A model generated the notes under the pieces. It worked only from the letters and a program-made list of their open reading frames with translations. It had not been told where the DNA came from and did no database searches. DNA of 45,704 bases. Source: Clostridia bacterium. Its GTDB lineage: Bacteria > Bacillota > Clostridia > Oscillospirales > Acutalibacteraceae. The first letter of the stretch is position 1, and each line of letters opens with the position of its first letter. The translations under genes and the position numbers were made by a program. Location: NCBI GenBank assembly GCA_017461625.1, contig JAFTXJ010000011.1, forward strand, positions 1 through 45,704, in the 5' to 3' direction. This document shows, one piece after another, positions 24,650-34,071 of this stretch.

Positions 24650-24678
24650 AAGCCTGGGCAAAGATTTTGCTCAGGCTT
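24650..24678 (+). terminator. Terminator of cdaA-cdaR
   Basis: AAGCCTGGGCAAA and TTTGCTCAGGCTT pair over 13 bp (one G-T) with a 3-nt loop, followed by TGTTTGTGTT. The T tract is weak. Confidence 0.75.
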
Positions 24679-24702
24679 TGTTTGTGTTCGTAGATGTCAA
24701 CC

Positions 24703-24731
24703 TTGAAAAAAAGTAATTTGTATGTTAAAAT
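24703..24731 (+). promoter_or_regulatory. Promoter of the GH36-GH130 pair
   Basis: TTGAAA (24703-24708), a 17-nt spacer and TAAAAT (24726-24731), 27 bp before the start codon. Confidence 0.6.
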
Positions 24732-24758
24732 CAAAGTAGCATTTTGGGAGGTATTTTT

Positions 24759-26825
24759 ATGCGTGCAATTATTTCTCTTATTCAGGCTTTGCTTTTCATC
24801 GTGTCATCCTTTGCGGTGCCTGATTCAAACTTTAAAGTCTGGGTTGATAGAGCAGCTATGGAAATAAGCTCAACATCTGATTTTTCTTTTGATTCAATTG
24901 ATGCATCCGAGGCTGTTGTATCTCAGGCAGAAAAAGAACTCTGCCGTAACTGGTACGAAGATAATATCTTAACAACCGAAAACCCTGCTTACACTTTCAA
25001 AGTAGGTGGAAGAGATTTTAGAAGAAATATTGATAAATGGGACTTTTCTTTCAGTGATGAAAGTGAAGCCGGTGAGGTATACCGTGGAGGTAAAACCACA
25101 TATATCACCATTACTCACACAAAAAGCTCAATCGTTGCAACAGTTGAAGCCACAATTTATGAAGAGAATGCTTCCTGTGATTGGACTGTTTATGTTAAAA
25201 ACAGCGGAGAAGATAAGTCTCCCACAGTTTCAAATTTATATGCTATGGATTCGGTTATTCCTACAGGCAGAAAGACCAAGGCCTACTTCAGCCAGGGTTC
25301 ATATGCTGAAGCAGATGACTTTGAAACAATGAAATCAAAGCTTGCTTTAATTCCTATGGTTTTCTCAGCAAACGGCGGCAGAACAGAATCTTTCCTTCCT
25401 TATTTTAACCTTATAGGTGAAGATTGCGGAGCAGTTCTTGCAGTAGGTTGGTCAGGTCAGTGGTATACTTCCCTTGCTCAGACTATCGGCGGTACAAAAG
25501 TTGAAGCAAAGCAAGAAACCTTAAAAGGCTACCTTCTTCCCGGTGAAGAGATTCGTTCTCCTTTGGTTTCTCTCACTTTTTATGATTCTGATAATGCTGT
25601 CAAAGGCTTCAATTCATACAGAAAATATGTGGTAGATTGTGTTTCACCCGAAGGAACAAAGCAGGTTGCAACAACTGGTATCGGCGTTGAAGTTGCCGGC
25701 ACAACTGAGGCTCAGGTACTTCAGAATGTTAAAAATATCCCAGATGAATGGGCAGCTTCTCTTGATTATGCATGGGTAGATGCAGGTTGGTATCCTATGA
25801 CTGACGGCAACTGGGCAAATAATCTTGGTAACTGGTATGCAGACCCTGCAAGATTCCCTGACGGGCTTGGCGATATTTCAAAAGCACTTGAATCAAGGGG
25901 CATGGAGCTTCTTTTATGGTATGAAATTGAGCGTTGTTGCAAGGGCTCAGAGGTTTATAATAATTGTGTAAACAATGACGGTTGGATGATTGTAAATGAA
26001 GAGGATGAATATACCAACTACATCAACTTCGCCAACGAAGAATGCCTTGAATACATAACAAACTATATGCTTGATTCCTTACGTTCAAACGGTGTTAAAT
26101 GCCTTAGAAACGATCATAACTATGTTCTTCTTCCTTTCTGGGAAGAGGCCGATAAGCTATGGGCTGACGGCAGAAAGGGCATAACCGAGAACCATTACGT
26201 TACAAATCTTTACAAATTCTTTGACACTCTGCTTGAAGAAATTCCCGGTCTGAGAATCGATAACTGTGCATCAGGCGGTAAAAGACTTGATATTGAAATG
26301 TCAAGAAGGTCAATACCTCTCTGGAGAAGTGACTATAACTGTATGGACGGAGAAGGTAATTCAAATCCCGGTATTCTTGAAGCTACACAGGCTCAGACAT
26401 ACGGAATTTCATTCTGGTATCCTTATAACGGTACTTGTGCATATATTTACAATGAGTATGCTGACCGTACTAACATAATTTCTTGTTCTCAGCAGCTTTC
26501 TTATTATGATATAAGACCGTATATGGTTGGTAATTATTATCCTTTGACATATGGCGGTCTTGATACCGAAAAGTATCACGCTATGCAGTTTGATACCGAC
26601 GGCAAAGAGGGTATGGCACTTATCTATAAACGTGAAAATGTTGCTGATAACACATATCACCTTGTTCTCAGCGGACTTGAAAGCAAAACTGTTTATGAGG
26701 TTTATGATTACGACAAGCCCGAAGTAAAGCATGAGTATATCGGTGCTGATCTTATGGAATACGGAATAAACCTTACAATAACTGAAACACCTAAGGCGGT
26801 AATTATGCTTTATAAGGCAAAATAA
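24759..26825 (+). CDS. Glycoside hydrolase, GH36-like (alpha-galactosidase family)
   Basis: 688 residues from the ATG at 24759 (GGGAGG upstream). The first 20 or so residues are hydrophobic (AIISLIQALLFIVSSFAV), a likely signal peptide, so the enzyme may act outside the cell. The barrel shows DYAWVDAGWYP, GNWYADPARFPDGLGDIS and LLLWYEIERC, as in GH36. The predicted nucleophile is the Asp in LRNDHN (about 448-453), a changed version of the usual KWDMN. The predicted acid/base is the Asp in CASGGKRLD (about 503-511). Alpha-galactosidase is the best guess, but the altered nucleophile context means another alpha-linked sugar is possible. It is 11 bases upstream of a GH130-like gene. Confidence 0.75.
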   Translation: MRAIISLIQALLFIVSSFAVPDSNFKVWVDRAAMEISSTSDFSFDSIDASEAVVSQAEKELCRNWYEDNILTTENPAYTFKVGGRDFRRNIDKWDFSFSDESEAGEVYRGGKTTYITITHTKSSIVATVEATIYEENASCDWTVYVKNSGEDKSPTVSNLYAMDSVIPTGRKTKAYFSQGSYAEADDFETMKSKLALIPMVFSANGGRTESFLPYFNLIGEDCGAVLAVGWSGQWYTSLAQTIGGTKVEAKQETLKGYLLPGEEIRSPLVSLTFYDSDNAVKGFNSYRKYVVDCVSPEGTKQVATTGIGVEVAGTTEAQVLQNVKNIPDEWAASLDYAWVDAGWYPMTDGNWANNLGNWYADPARFPDGLGDISKALESRGMELLLWYEIERCCKGSEVYNNCVNNDGWMIVNEEDEYTNYINFANEECLEYITNYMLDSLRSNGVKCLRNDHNYVLLPFWEEADKLWADGRKGITENHYVTNLYKFFDTLLEEIPGLRIDNCASGGKRLDIEMSRRSIPLWRSDYNCMDGEGNSNPGILEATQAQTYGISFWYPYNGTCAYIYNEYADRTNIISCSQQLSYYDIRPYMVGNYYPLTYGGLDTEKYHAMQFDTDGKEGMALIYKRENVADNTYHLVLSGLESKTVYEVYDYDKPEVKHEYIGADLMEYGINLTITETPKAVIMLYKAK

Positions 26826-26836
26826 GGAGAACTATT

Positions 26837-27787
26837 ATGGCAAAGATTATAGGTGCAAAAATCCCAAACATTCCTTGGCAGGATAAGCCTGAGGGATACA
26901 AATACCCTGTGTGGAGATATGACGGAAACCCGATTATAACAAGAGACAATCTTTACATGGCAAACAGTATCTTCAACTCTGCTGTTGTGCCTTACGGCGA
27001 TGGCTTTGCAGGTGTTTTCAGGGTTGATGTTATGAGCCGTGATCACACCCTTGTTGTGGGATACAGTAAAGATGCCATCAATTGGGAGCTGGAAGAAAAG
27101 GTGATTTTCAGAGGATATGACCCGAGACTTTGTGAAATTGACGGAAAGTATTATCTTTCCTGGGTAAATCTTACCTCCCACGGAACAACTATCGGTATTG
27201 CTTACACCACCGATTTTAACGATTGGACTCAGCTTGAGGATGCTTGTTATCCTGTTGCCCGTAACGGTGTCCTTTTCCCGAGAAAGGTTAACGACGAGTT
27301 TCTTCTTCTTATCAGACCTTGTGACAGAGGGCATACCCCTTATGGTGATATTTTCTTAAGCCACAGTAAGGATTTGACTTATTGGGGTAAGCACAGATTT
27401 GTTATGAAGCCCGAAAAAAACTGGGAAATGACAAAGGTAGGTGCAGGTCCAACACCGATTGAAACCGATGAAGGCTGGCTTATGTTTTATCACGGTGTGC
27501 TCACAAGCTGTAACGGTTTCACTTATGCAATGGGTGCGGCAATTCTTGATAAAGACGAGCCGTGGAAAGTGCTTCACAGAGCCGACTGTTTTCTCCTTGC
27601 TCCTCACGAATTATATGAGTGTGTAGGTGATGTACCCAATGTAGTCTTTCCGTGTGCAGCCCTTGCTGACAGTGAAAGCGGCAAAATTGCAATTTACTAC
27701 GGTGCTGCCGATACAACAGTTGCTCTTGCATTTACAACAGTTGACGAAACAATTGATTTTATTAAAAAGAATGATTTAATCAAGTAA
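26837..27787 (+). CDS. GH130-like mannoside phosphorylase
   Basis: 316 residues with the five-bladed beta-propeller pattern of GH130: repeated 'S-D-L/I-x-W' type strands (SKDAINWELEEKVIFRG, SKDLTYWGKHRFVM) and the catalytic Asp95 in GYDPRLCEIDGKYYLSW. Family members split beta-1,4-mannosyl bonds with phosphate, giving mannose-1-phosphate. There is no signal peptide, so it is cytoplasmic. AAGGAG precedes the ATG, and it lies 11 bases after the GH36-like gene. The pair fits use of galactomannan-type or other decorated mannosides, although no transporter is adjacent. GH130 also contains hydrolases, so phosphorolysis is inferred. Confidence 0.85.
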   Translation: MAKIIGAKIPNIPWQDKPEGYKYPVWRYDGNPIITRDNLYMANSIFNSAVVPYGDGFAGVFRVDVMSRDHTLVVGYSKDAINWELEEKVIFRGYDPRLCEIDGKYYLSWVNLTSHGTTIGIAYTTDFNDWTQLEDACYPVARNGVLFPRKVNDEFLLLIRPCDRGHTPYGDIFLSHSKDLTYWGKHRFVMKPEKNWEMTKVGAGPTPIETDEGWLMFYHGVLTSCNGFTYAMGAAILDKDEPWKVLHRADCFLLAPHELYECVGDVPNVVFPCAALADSESGKIAIYYGAADTTVALAFTTVDETIDFIKKNDLIK

Positions 27788-27793
27788 ATAGCG

Positions 27794-27823
27794 AATAAAG
27801 GAGAGCGTATGCTCTCCTTTATT
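27794..27823 (+). terminator. Terminator of the GH36-GH130 pair
   Basis: AATAAAGGAGAGC and GCTCTCCTTTATT form a perfect 13-bp stem with loop GTAT, followed by TTCG. A-T pairs at the base make it able to work in both directions. Confidence 0.85.
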
Positions 27824-27844
27824 TTCGTCATAATCAGGAACTAA

Positions 27845-27872
27845 AATACGGCTCCCTTTTGTGAGGGAGCCG
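27845..27872 (-). terminator. Terminator of the purine operon
   Basis: CGGCTCCC and GGGAGCCG form an 8-bp stem with an 8-nt loop, extended by A-T pairs. On the minus strand TATTTTAG follows. It is 10 bases after the purL stop. Confidence 0.8.
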
Positions 27873-27881
27873 TTATAGGTT

Positions 27882-30800
27882 TTATTTGAAATATTTAACT
27901 GCTGAACGGAACATACCGATTTCGTAGTTGCCGGGAACGTTCTTGTAAAGACCATTGCCGATTCTTTCAGAGTGCCCCATTTTACCGAACACTCTGCCGT
28001 CAGGAGAGAGGATACCCTCAATAGCACAGGCTGAGTTGTTGGGGTTGAAGTGAATGTCACTTGTGGGAACACCGTTAAGGTCAACATACTGAGTAGCAAT
28101 CTGACCGTTTTCAGCAAGCTTCTGAATAAGCTCATCGCTTGCAAGGAAGCGACCTTCACCGTGAGAAATCGGAACTGAGTATACATCACCGACATTAGTT
28201 TCCATAAGCCATGGTGATTTGTTTGAAGCAATTCTTGTGCGAACAATTCTTGACTGATGTCTGCCGATTGTGTTGAATGTCAATGTGGGGCAGTTTTCAT
28301 CAGTGTCAATAATTTCACCGTAAGGAACAAGACCGAGCTTAATAAGAGCCTGGAAACCGTTACAGATACCGCACATAAGACCGTCACGGTTTTTAAGAAG
28401 CTCGTGAACCTCGTTTTTAATTTCAGGGTTGCGGAAGAATGCTGTGATGAATTTACCTGATCCGTCAGGTTCGTCACCGCCTGAGAAACCGCCGGGGATA
28501 AACACAATCTGTGAATCCTTAAGCTTAGTTGCAAAAGCTTCAACGCTGTTAGCAATGCCCTTTGAAGTAAGGTTATTGATAACAAAAATCTCAGGTTCTG
28601 CACCTGCATCAGCCATAGCTTTGGCTGAGTCAAACTCACAGTTAGTGCCGGGGAATACGGGAATAAGCACCTTGGGTTTTGCAACCTTGATTGCAGGAGC
28701 AATATGGCTTTCAGCATTGTATGAGAAAGTGGGAACTTCTTTTTCGCCCTGCTGAATATTGCACGAGAAAATAGGTTCAAGCTTGTTTTCATAAATGTCG
28801 CAAAGGTCAGCCAAAGCAACTTTTTCACTGCCGAGTGAAATGCTCATATCTTCTGTTGTTTCACCGAGAAGCTCACCATATTCAACTTCGCCGTTGAATT
28901 CAAGAATGAATGCACCGTAATTGTAGCCGAAAATATCTTCCATGGAAACGCCGTCAGCGTATTTAAATCCGATGTCGTTACCCATAGCCATCTTAAGAAC
29001 AGCTTCTGCAACACCGCCGTAGGTTGGTGTGTATGCAGCTGCAATCTTGCCCTCTCTCATAAGAGCGTTAACATTTGCGAAAATTTCTTTCACGCTGTCA
29101 ACAACGGGAAGTCCGTTTTCATAAGCAGGCTTAACAAGAGTAACCTTATGACCTGCCTGTTTGAATTCAGGAGTGATAACATCGTCTGTAACCCCTGTGG
29201 TAACTGCAAATGAAACGAGGGTGGGGGGAACATCAATATCTTCAAATGAGCCACTCATTGAGTCTTTACCACCGATAGCAGCAATTTCATATTCCATCTG
29301 AGCCTTGAATGCACCAAGAAGAGCTGCAAGGGGCTTGCCCCAACGTTTGCCGTCTTTAAGCGGTTTTTCAAAGTATTCCTGGAATGTGAGATAAACATCT
29401 TCAAACTTTGCACCTGCAGCAATAAGCTTTGCAACTGATTCAACAACTGCAAGGTATGCACCGTGGTATGGGCTCTTTTCTGTGATAAATGGGTTGTAAC
29501 CCCAAGCCATAAATGAGCAGGCATCTGTGTGCTTTTTCTCAACAGAAATCTTGTTAACCATTGCCTGGTTCGGTGTGAGCTGGTTTTTGCCGCCGAAGGG
29601 CATCATAACTGTACCTGCACCGATTGTTGAGTCAAAACGCTCAGAAAGACCTCGCTTTGAGCAAACATTAAGGTCACCTGCGAGAGCCTTGTAGCCATCT
29701 GTAAAGCTTGCAGGAACATCCTTTTTATAATCCTCAGGGTTAGCAGGGGTAATATCAATGTGCTTTTCAGCACCGTTTGAGTTAAGGAATTCGCGTGAAA
29801 TATCGACAATTGTGTTGCCGTTCCAATGCATCTTAAGCCTTGGTTCAGCCTTAACAACTGCAACAACAGTTGCTTCAAGATTTTCACTTTCAGCAAGAGC
29901 TTTGAAGCGTTCAACATTTTCTTTTTCTACAACAACAGCCATTCTTTCCTGAGATTCGCTGATTGCAAGCTCTGTGCCGTCGAGTCCGTCATATTTTTTG
30001 GGAACTGCATTAAGGTCAATTTCAAGACCGTCAGCAAGCTCACCTATAGCAACAGACACACCGCCTGCACCAAAGTCGTTACAACGCTTGATAAGAAGTG
30101 AAGCTTCTTTGTTTCTGAAAAGGCGCTGGAGCTTTCTTTCTTCAGGGGCGTTACCTTTCTGAACCTCTGCACCGCAGGATTCAAGGGATTCAAGAGTATG
30201 TGATTTTGAAGAACCTGTTGCACCGCCGCAACCGTCACGACCTGTACGACCGCCGAGAAGAATAACGATATCGCCTTCTTCCGGGCGTTCACGGCGAACA
30301 TTTTCAGAAGGAGCAGCAGCAATAACTGCACCGATTTCCATTCTCTTGGCTGTGTAGCCGTGATGATAAAGCTCGTCAACCTGACCTGTAGCAAGACCGA
30401 TCTGGTTACCGTATGAGCTGTAGCCTGCGGCAGCAGTTGTAACAATCTTTCTCTGGGGGAGTTTACCCTGAATTGTTTCGCTAACAGGCTTCAACGGGTC
30501 GGCTGCACCTGTAACACGCATAGCAGCATAAACATATGAACGGCCTGAAAGGGGGTCGCGGATAGCACCACCGATGCAGGTAGCTGCACCGCCGAAAGGT
30601 TCAATTTCTGTGGGATGATTGTGGGTTTCGTTTTTGAAAAGAAGAAGCCATTCTTCTTTTTCACCCTCAACATCAATATAAATCTTAACTGTGCAGGCGT
30701 TGATTTCTTCACTTTCATCAAGGTGAGGAATCTTGCCGTTTTTGTTAAGATACTTTGTTGCGATGGTTGCAATGTCCATAAGATTCATGGGCTTTGTTCT

Positions 30801-31571
30801 GCCGAGAATGTTCCTTGTCTGAACATATTCATCAAAAGCAGCCTGAAGAGTGGGGTCTTCGAACTTTGCACTGTCAATTGTAGTAAGGAATGTTGTATGA
30901 CGGCAATGGTCTGACCAGTAAGTGTCAATCATTCTGATTTCTGTGATTGTAGGATCACGGTCTTCAGTTTTGAAATACTGCTGGCAGAATTTAATGTCAT
31001 CAAGGTCCATAGCAAGACCATAGCTTTTTACAAAATCCTTAAGTCCGTTTTCATCAAGGGCATTGAATCCGTCAAGAGTCTGCACGGTTGTAGGGATTTC
31101 GTAATCAACAGCAAGAGTTTCAACTCTGTCAAGTGAAGCTTCACGGCTTTCAACAGGGTTGATAACATACTTTTTAAGAGCGTCAATGTCTTTGTCAGAA
31201 ACATCGCCGTAAATCATATAGATTTTAGCTGTTTTTACAAGAGGACGGTCGCCCTTTGAGATAATCTGAATGCACTGTGAAGCTGAGTCCGCACGTTGGT
31301 CAAACTGGCCCGGAAGATACTCAACAGCAAACACCTTGCAATCATCTTTATCACCGATATGATCGTATAAATCGTCAAGCTGAGGCTCGGAGAAAACAGT
31401 TTTTTTGCACTGTTCAAAAAGCTCAGCATCAATGTTTTCAACATCATATCTGTTAAGAATTCTGATTTTTTCAACGCCGTCAATCATAAGAAGATTTTTA
31501 GCGTCATTGGTCATATTGTCAGCCTCAATGGTAAGGCCTTTTTTCTTTTCAACGTAAACTCTGTAAACCAT
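27882..31571 (-). CDS. purL: Phosphoribosylformylglycinamidine synthase, single-chain
   Basis: 1229 residues, the long form in which synthetase and glutaminase are one chain. The synthetase has NETHNHPTEIEPFGGAATCI, GGRTGRDGCGGATGSSKSHT and GGKDSMSG. The C-terminal class I glutaminase has the catalytic Cys in MCGICNGFQAL (about 1065-1075) and ISHGEGRF with the His. The enzyme turns FGAR into FGAM using ATP and glutamine. AAGGAGG precedes the ATG. It is the last gene of the seven-gene purine operon. Because it is the long form, separate purS and purQ genes are not needed. Confidence 0.97.
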   Translation of the reverse strand: MVYRVYVEKKKGLTIEADNMTNDAKNLLMIDGVEKIRILNRYDVENIDAELFEQCKKTVFSEPQLDDLYDHIGDKDDCKVFAVEYLPGQFDQRADSASQCIQIISKGDRPLVKTAKIYMIYGDVSDKDIDALKKYVINPVESREASLDRVETLAVDYEIPTTVQTLDGFNALDENGLKDFVKSYGLAMDLDDIKFCQQYFKTEDRDPTITEIRMIDTYWSDHCRHTTFLTTIDSAKFEDPTLQAAFDEYVQTRNILGRTKPMNLMDIATIATKYLNKNGKIPHLDESEEINACTVKIYIDVEGEKEEWLLLFKNETHNHPTEIEPFGGAATCIGGAIRDPLSGRSYVYAAMRVTGAADPLKPVSETIQGKLPQRKIVTTAAAGYSSYGNQIGLATGQVDELYHHGYTAKRMEIGAVIAAAPSENVRRERPEEGDIVILLGGRTGRDGCGGATGSSKSHTLESLESCGAEVQKGNAPEERKLQRLFRNKEASLLIKRCNDFGAGGVSVAIGELADGLEIDLNAVPKKYDGLDGTELAISESQERMAVVVEKENVERFKALAESENLEATVVAVVKAEPRLKMHWNGNTIVDISREFLNSNGAEKHIDITPANPEDYKKDVPASFTDGYKALAGDLNVCSKRGLSERFDSTIGAGTVMMPFGGKNQLTPNQAMVNKISVEKKHTDACSFMAWGYNPFITEKSPYHGAYLAVVESVAKLIAAGAKFEDVYLTFQEYFEKPLKDGKRWGKPLAALLGAFKAQMEYEIAAIGGKDSMSGSFEDIDVPPTLVSFAVTTGVTDDVITPEFKQAGHKVTLVKPAYENGLPVVDSVKEIFANVNALMREGKIAAAYTPTYGGVAEAVLKMAMGNDIGFKYADGVSMEDIFGYNYGAFILEFNGEVEYGELLGETTEDMSISLGSEKVALADLCDIYENKLEPIFSCNIQQGEKEVPTFSYNAESHIAPAIKVAKPKVLIPVFPGTNCEFDSAKAMADAGAEPEIFVINNLTSKGIANSVEAFATKLKDSQIVFIPGGFSGGDEPDGSGKFITAFFRNPEIKNEVHELLKNRDGLMCGICNGFQALIKLGLVPYGEIIDTDENCPTLTFNTIGRHQSRIVRTRIASNKSPWLMETNVGDVYSVPISHGEGRFLASDELIQKLAENGQIATQYVDLNGVPTSDIHFNPNNSACAIEGILSPDGRVFGKMGHSERIGNGLYKNVPGNYEIGMFRSAVKYFK

Positions 31572-31584
31572 TTTAAAAACCTCC

Positions 31585-32850
31585 TTAGTTTTTGGCTTTT
31601 AAAGCTCTCTGTCCGATGTCTTTGCGGTAAAAAGCGTTATCAAAATGAACACCCTCAACCGCTTTGTATGATTTTTCTATTGCTTCTTCAAGGCTGTCTG
31701 CAGTTGCTGTTACACCAAGTACACGACCGCCTGAGGTAACAACCTTGCCGTCTTTAAGTGCAGCGCCTGCAACATAAATACAAGCGTCAACTCCGTCGTC
31801 AACAGTGATTTCAAAGCCTTTGTCATACTTTGTGGGATAACCTTCAGAAGCCATAACAACACAGCAAGCGTGCTGGTTGCTGAATTTAACCAGATCCTCT
31901 GTAAGCTCACCGTTTTCAACAGCCTTCATAATTGTGAAAAGGTCGCTTTCAAGAAGAGGAAGAACAACCTGAGTTTCGGGGTCACCGAAACGGCAGTTAT
32001 ACTCAATAACCTTGGGACCGTTTTTGGTGAGCATAAGTCCGAAATAAAGGCAGCCCTTGAAGCTTCTGCCCTCAGCGTTCATAGCGTTGATTGTGGGCAG
32101 GAAGATTTTGTCCATACACTCTTTCGCAACGTCTTCGGTGTAGTAGGGGTTGGGGGCAACTGTGCCCATACCGCCGGTGTTAAGACCCATATCGTTGTCA
32201 AGAGCACGCTTGTGGTCCATAGAAGAAATCATCGGAACAACAGTCTTGCCGTCTGTGAAAGAAAGTACGCTGATTTCAGGTCCTTCAAGGAATTCTTCAA
32301 TAACAACATTGCTTCCGCTTTCACCGAAGATTTTATCTTCCATCATTGAGTGAATGGCATCAACAGCCTCTTCACGGGTCATTGCAATGATAACACCCTT
32401 ACCGAGCGCAAGACCGTCAGCTTTGATAACTGTGGGAATAGGGCAGGTTTCAGCGTATGTAACAGCTGACTCCATATCGCTGAAAACTTCATACTCTGCG
32501 GTGGGAATACCGTATTTTTTCATAAGATTTTTTGAAAAAACCTTGCTTCCCTCAATGATTGCTGCATCCTTTGATGGGCCGAAGCAGGGGACACCGATTT
32601 CTCTTAAAGCATCTGCCATACCGAGCACCAACGGGTCATCGGGAGTAACAACGCAGAAATCAATGTTGTTGTTCTTTGCAAAATCAACTGCTCCCTGAAT
32701 ATCTGTTGCGGCAACTGCTACACACTCAGCATCCTGTGCGATACCGCCGTTGCCGGGGAGAGCATAAATTCTTTCAATATCTTTGTTTTCTTTGAGCTTT
32801 TTAATGATGGCGTGTTCACGTCCGCCACCACCGATAACCATAATTTTCAT
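31585..32850 (-). CDS. purD: Phosphoribosylamine-glycine ligase
   Basis: 421 residues, normal length. The ATP-grasp fold is shown by MVIGGGGREHAI (4-15), FGPSKDAAIIEGSKVF, IKADGLALGKGV, GGMGTVAPNPYY and EYNCRFGDPETQ. The enzyme joins glycine to phosphoribosylamine to give GAR, the second step of purine synthesis. GAGGTAACGAA lies before the ATG, and the gene sits 12 bases after the AICAR transformylase stop and 13 bases before purL. Confidence 0.97.
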   Translation of the reverse strand: MKIMVIGGGGREHAIIKKLKENKDIERIYALPGNGGIAQDAECVAVAATDIQGAVDFAKNNNIDFCVVTPDDPLVLGMADALREIGVPCFGPSKDAAIIEGSKVFSKNLMKKYGIPTAEYEVFSDMESAVTYAETCPIPTVIKADGLALGKGVIIAMTREEAVDAIHSMMEDKIFGESGSNVVIEEFLEGPEISVLSFTDGKTVVPMISSMDHKRALDNDMGLNTGGMGTVAPNPYYTEDVAKECMDKIFLPTINAMNAEGRSFKGCLYFGLMLTKNGPKVIEYNCRFGDPETQVVLPLLESDLFTIMKAVENGELTEDLVKFSNQHACCVVMASEGYPTKYDKGFEITVDDGVDACIYVAGAALKDGKVVTSGGRVLGVTATADSLEEAIEKSYKAVEGVHFDNAFYRKDIGQRALKAKN

Positions 32851-32862
32851 TTCGTTACCTCA

Positions 32863-34047
32863 TTAATGGTGGAAAAGACGCATACCTGTAAACGCCATAA
32901 CCATACCTTTTTTGTTGCAGGTGTCAATAACAACGTCATCTCTGATTGAGCCGCCGGGCTGTGCAACATAAGAAACACCGCTTCTTGAAGCTCTTTCAAT
33001 GTTGTCATCAAAGGGGAAGAACGCATCACTGCCAACGCTTACGCCTGTGATAGTTGAAAGGTAAGCTTTCTGCTCTTCTCTTGTGAAGGGTTCGGGCTTC
33101 ACTGAGAAATAGTTCTGCCATACGCCTTCTGCCAATACATCTTCATCGTCGTCTGAAATGTAAATGTCAATAACATTATCTCTGTCAGGACGTTTGATTG
33201 TGGGCAAGAAGGGGAGGTTAAGAACCTTTTCACTCTGGCGAAGATGCCAGATGTCAGCCTTGTTACCTGCAAGGCGTGTGCAGTGGATTCTTGATTGCTG
33301 ACCTGCACCAACACCGATAGCCTGACCGTCAACTGCATAGCAAACTGAGTTTGACTGTGTATATTTAAGAGTGATAAGAGCAATAATAAGGTCTCTCTTT
33401 GCACTGTCGGGGAACTCCTTGTTTTCAGTAACAATATTTTCAAGAAGCTCGTTGTCAATTCTGAAATTGTTTCTGCCCTGCTGGAAGGTAATTCCGTAAA
33501 CATCCTTTGTTTCAATTTCTGCAGGAACATAATCGGGGTCGATTTTTACAATGTTATAGTTGCCCTTTTTCTTAGCTTTGAGAATTTCAAGAGCTTCGGG
33601 CTCGTAGCCGGGAGCGATAACGCCATCAGAAACCTCTCTCTTAATAAGAAGAGCTGTTGTAACATCGCAGACATCGGAAAGTGCAATCCAGTCGCCAAAG
33701 GAAGAAAGTCTGTCAGTGCCTCTTGCTCTTGCATAAGCGCAGGCGAGGGGAGAATCATCAAGACCTTCAACGTCATCAACAAAGCAGGCTTTCTTGAGGC
33801 TTTCAGGAAGCTTAGTGCCGATAGCGGCTGATGTGGGGCTAACGTGCTTAAATGATGCTGCTGCGGGCTGACCGAGAACATCTTTGATTTCTTTAACGAG
33901 CTGCCATGAGTTGAAAGCGTCAAGGAAGTTGATATAACCGGGTCTGCCGCTTAAAATCTCAATGGGGAGGTCGCTGTCATCTTTCATAAAAATCTTTGAC
34001 GGCTTCTGGTTGGGGTTACAGCCGTACTTAAGTTCAAAATCTTTCAT
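32863..34047 (-). CDS. Stand-alone AICAR formyltransferase (PurH C-domain-type)
   Basis: 394 residues from the ATG at 34047 with AAGGAG 8 bases before; an in-frame TTG at 34053 is not needed. The sequence begins MKDFELKYGCNPNQKPSKIF and contains FKHVSPTSAA (the KH active-site region), TQSNSVCYAVDGQAIGVGAG, QQSRIHCTRLAG and SDAFFPFDDNIERA. This is the transformylase part of PurH without the IMP cyclohydrolase part, which here is a separate gene just upstream. It transfers a formyl group from 10-formyl-tetrahydrofolate to AICAR. Some annotations call this form purH or purV. Confidence 0.92.
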   Translation of the reverse strand: MKDFELKYGCNPNQKPSKIFMKDDSDLPIEILSGRPGYINFLDAFNSWQLVKEIKDVLGQPAAASFKHVSPTSAAIGTKLPESLKKACFVDDVEGLDDSPLACAYARARGTDRLSSFGDWIALSDVCDVTTALLIKREVSDGVIAPGYEPEALEILKAKKKGNYNIVKIDPDYVPAEIETKDVYGITFQQGRNNFRIDNELLENIVTENKEFPDSAKRDLIIALITLKYTQSNSVCYAVDGQAIGVGAGQQSRIHCTRLAGNKADIWHLRQSEKVLNLPFLPTIKRPDRDNVIDIYISDDDEDVLAEGVWQNYFSVKPEPFTREEQKAYLSTITGVSVGSDAFFPFDDNIERASRSGVSYVAQPGGSIRDDVVIDTCNKKGMVMAFTGMRLFHH

Positions 34048-34071
34048 TTTCAAAACTCCTTACAAAAGCAA

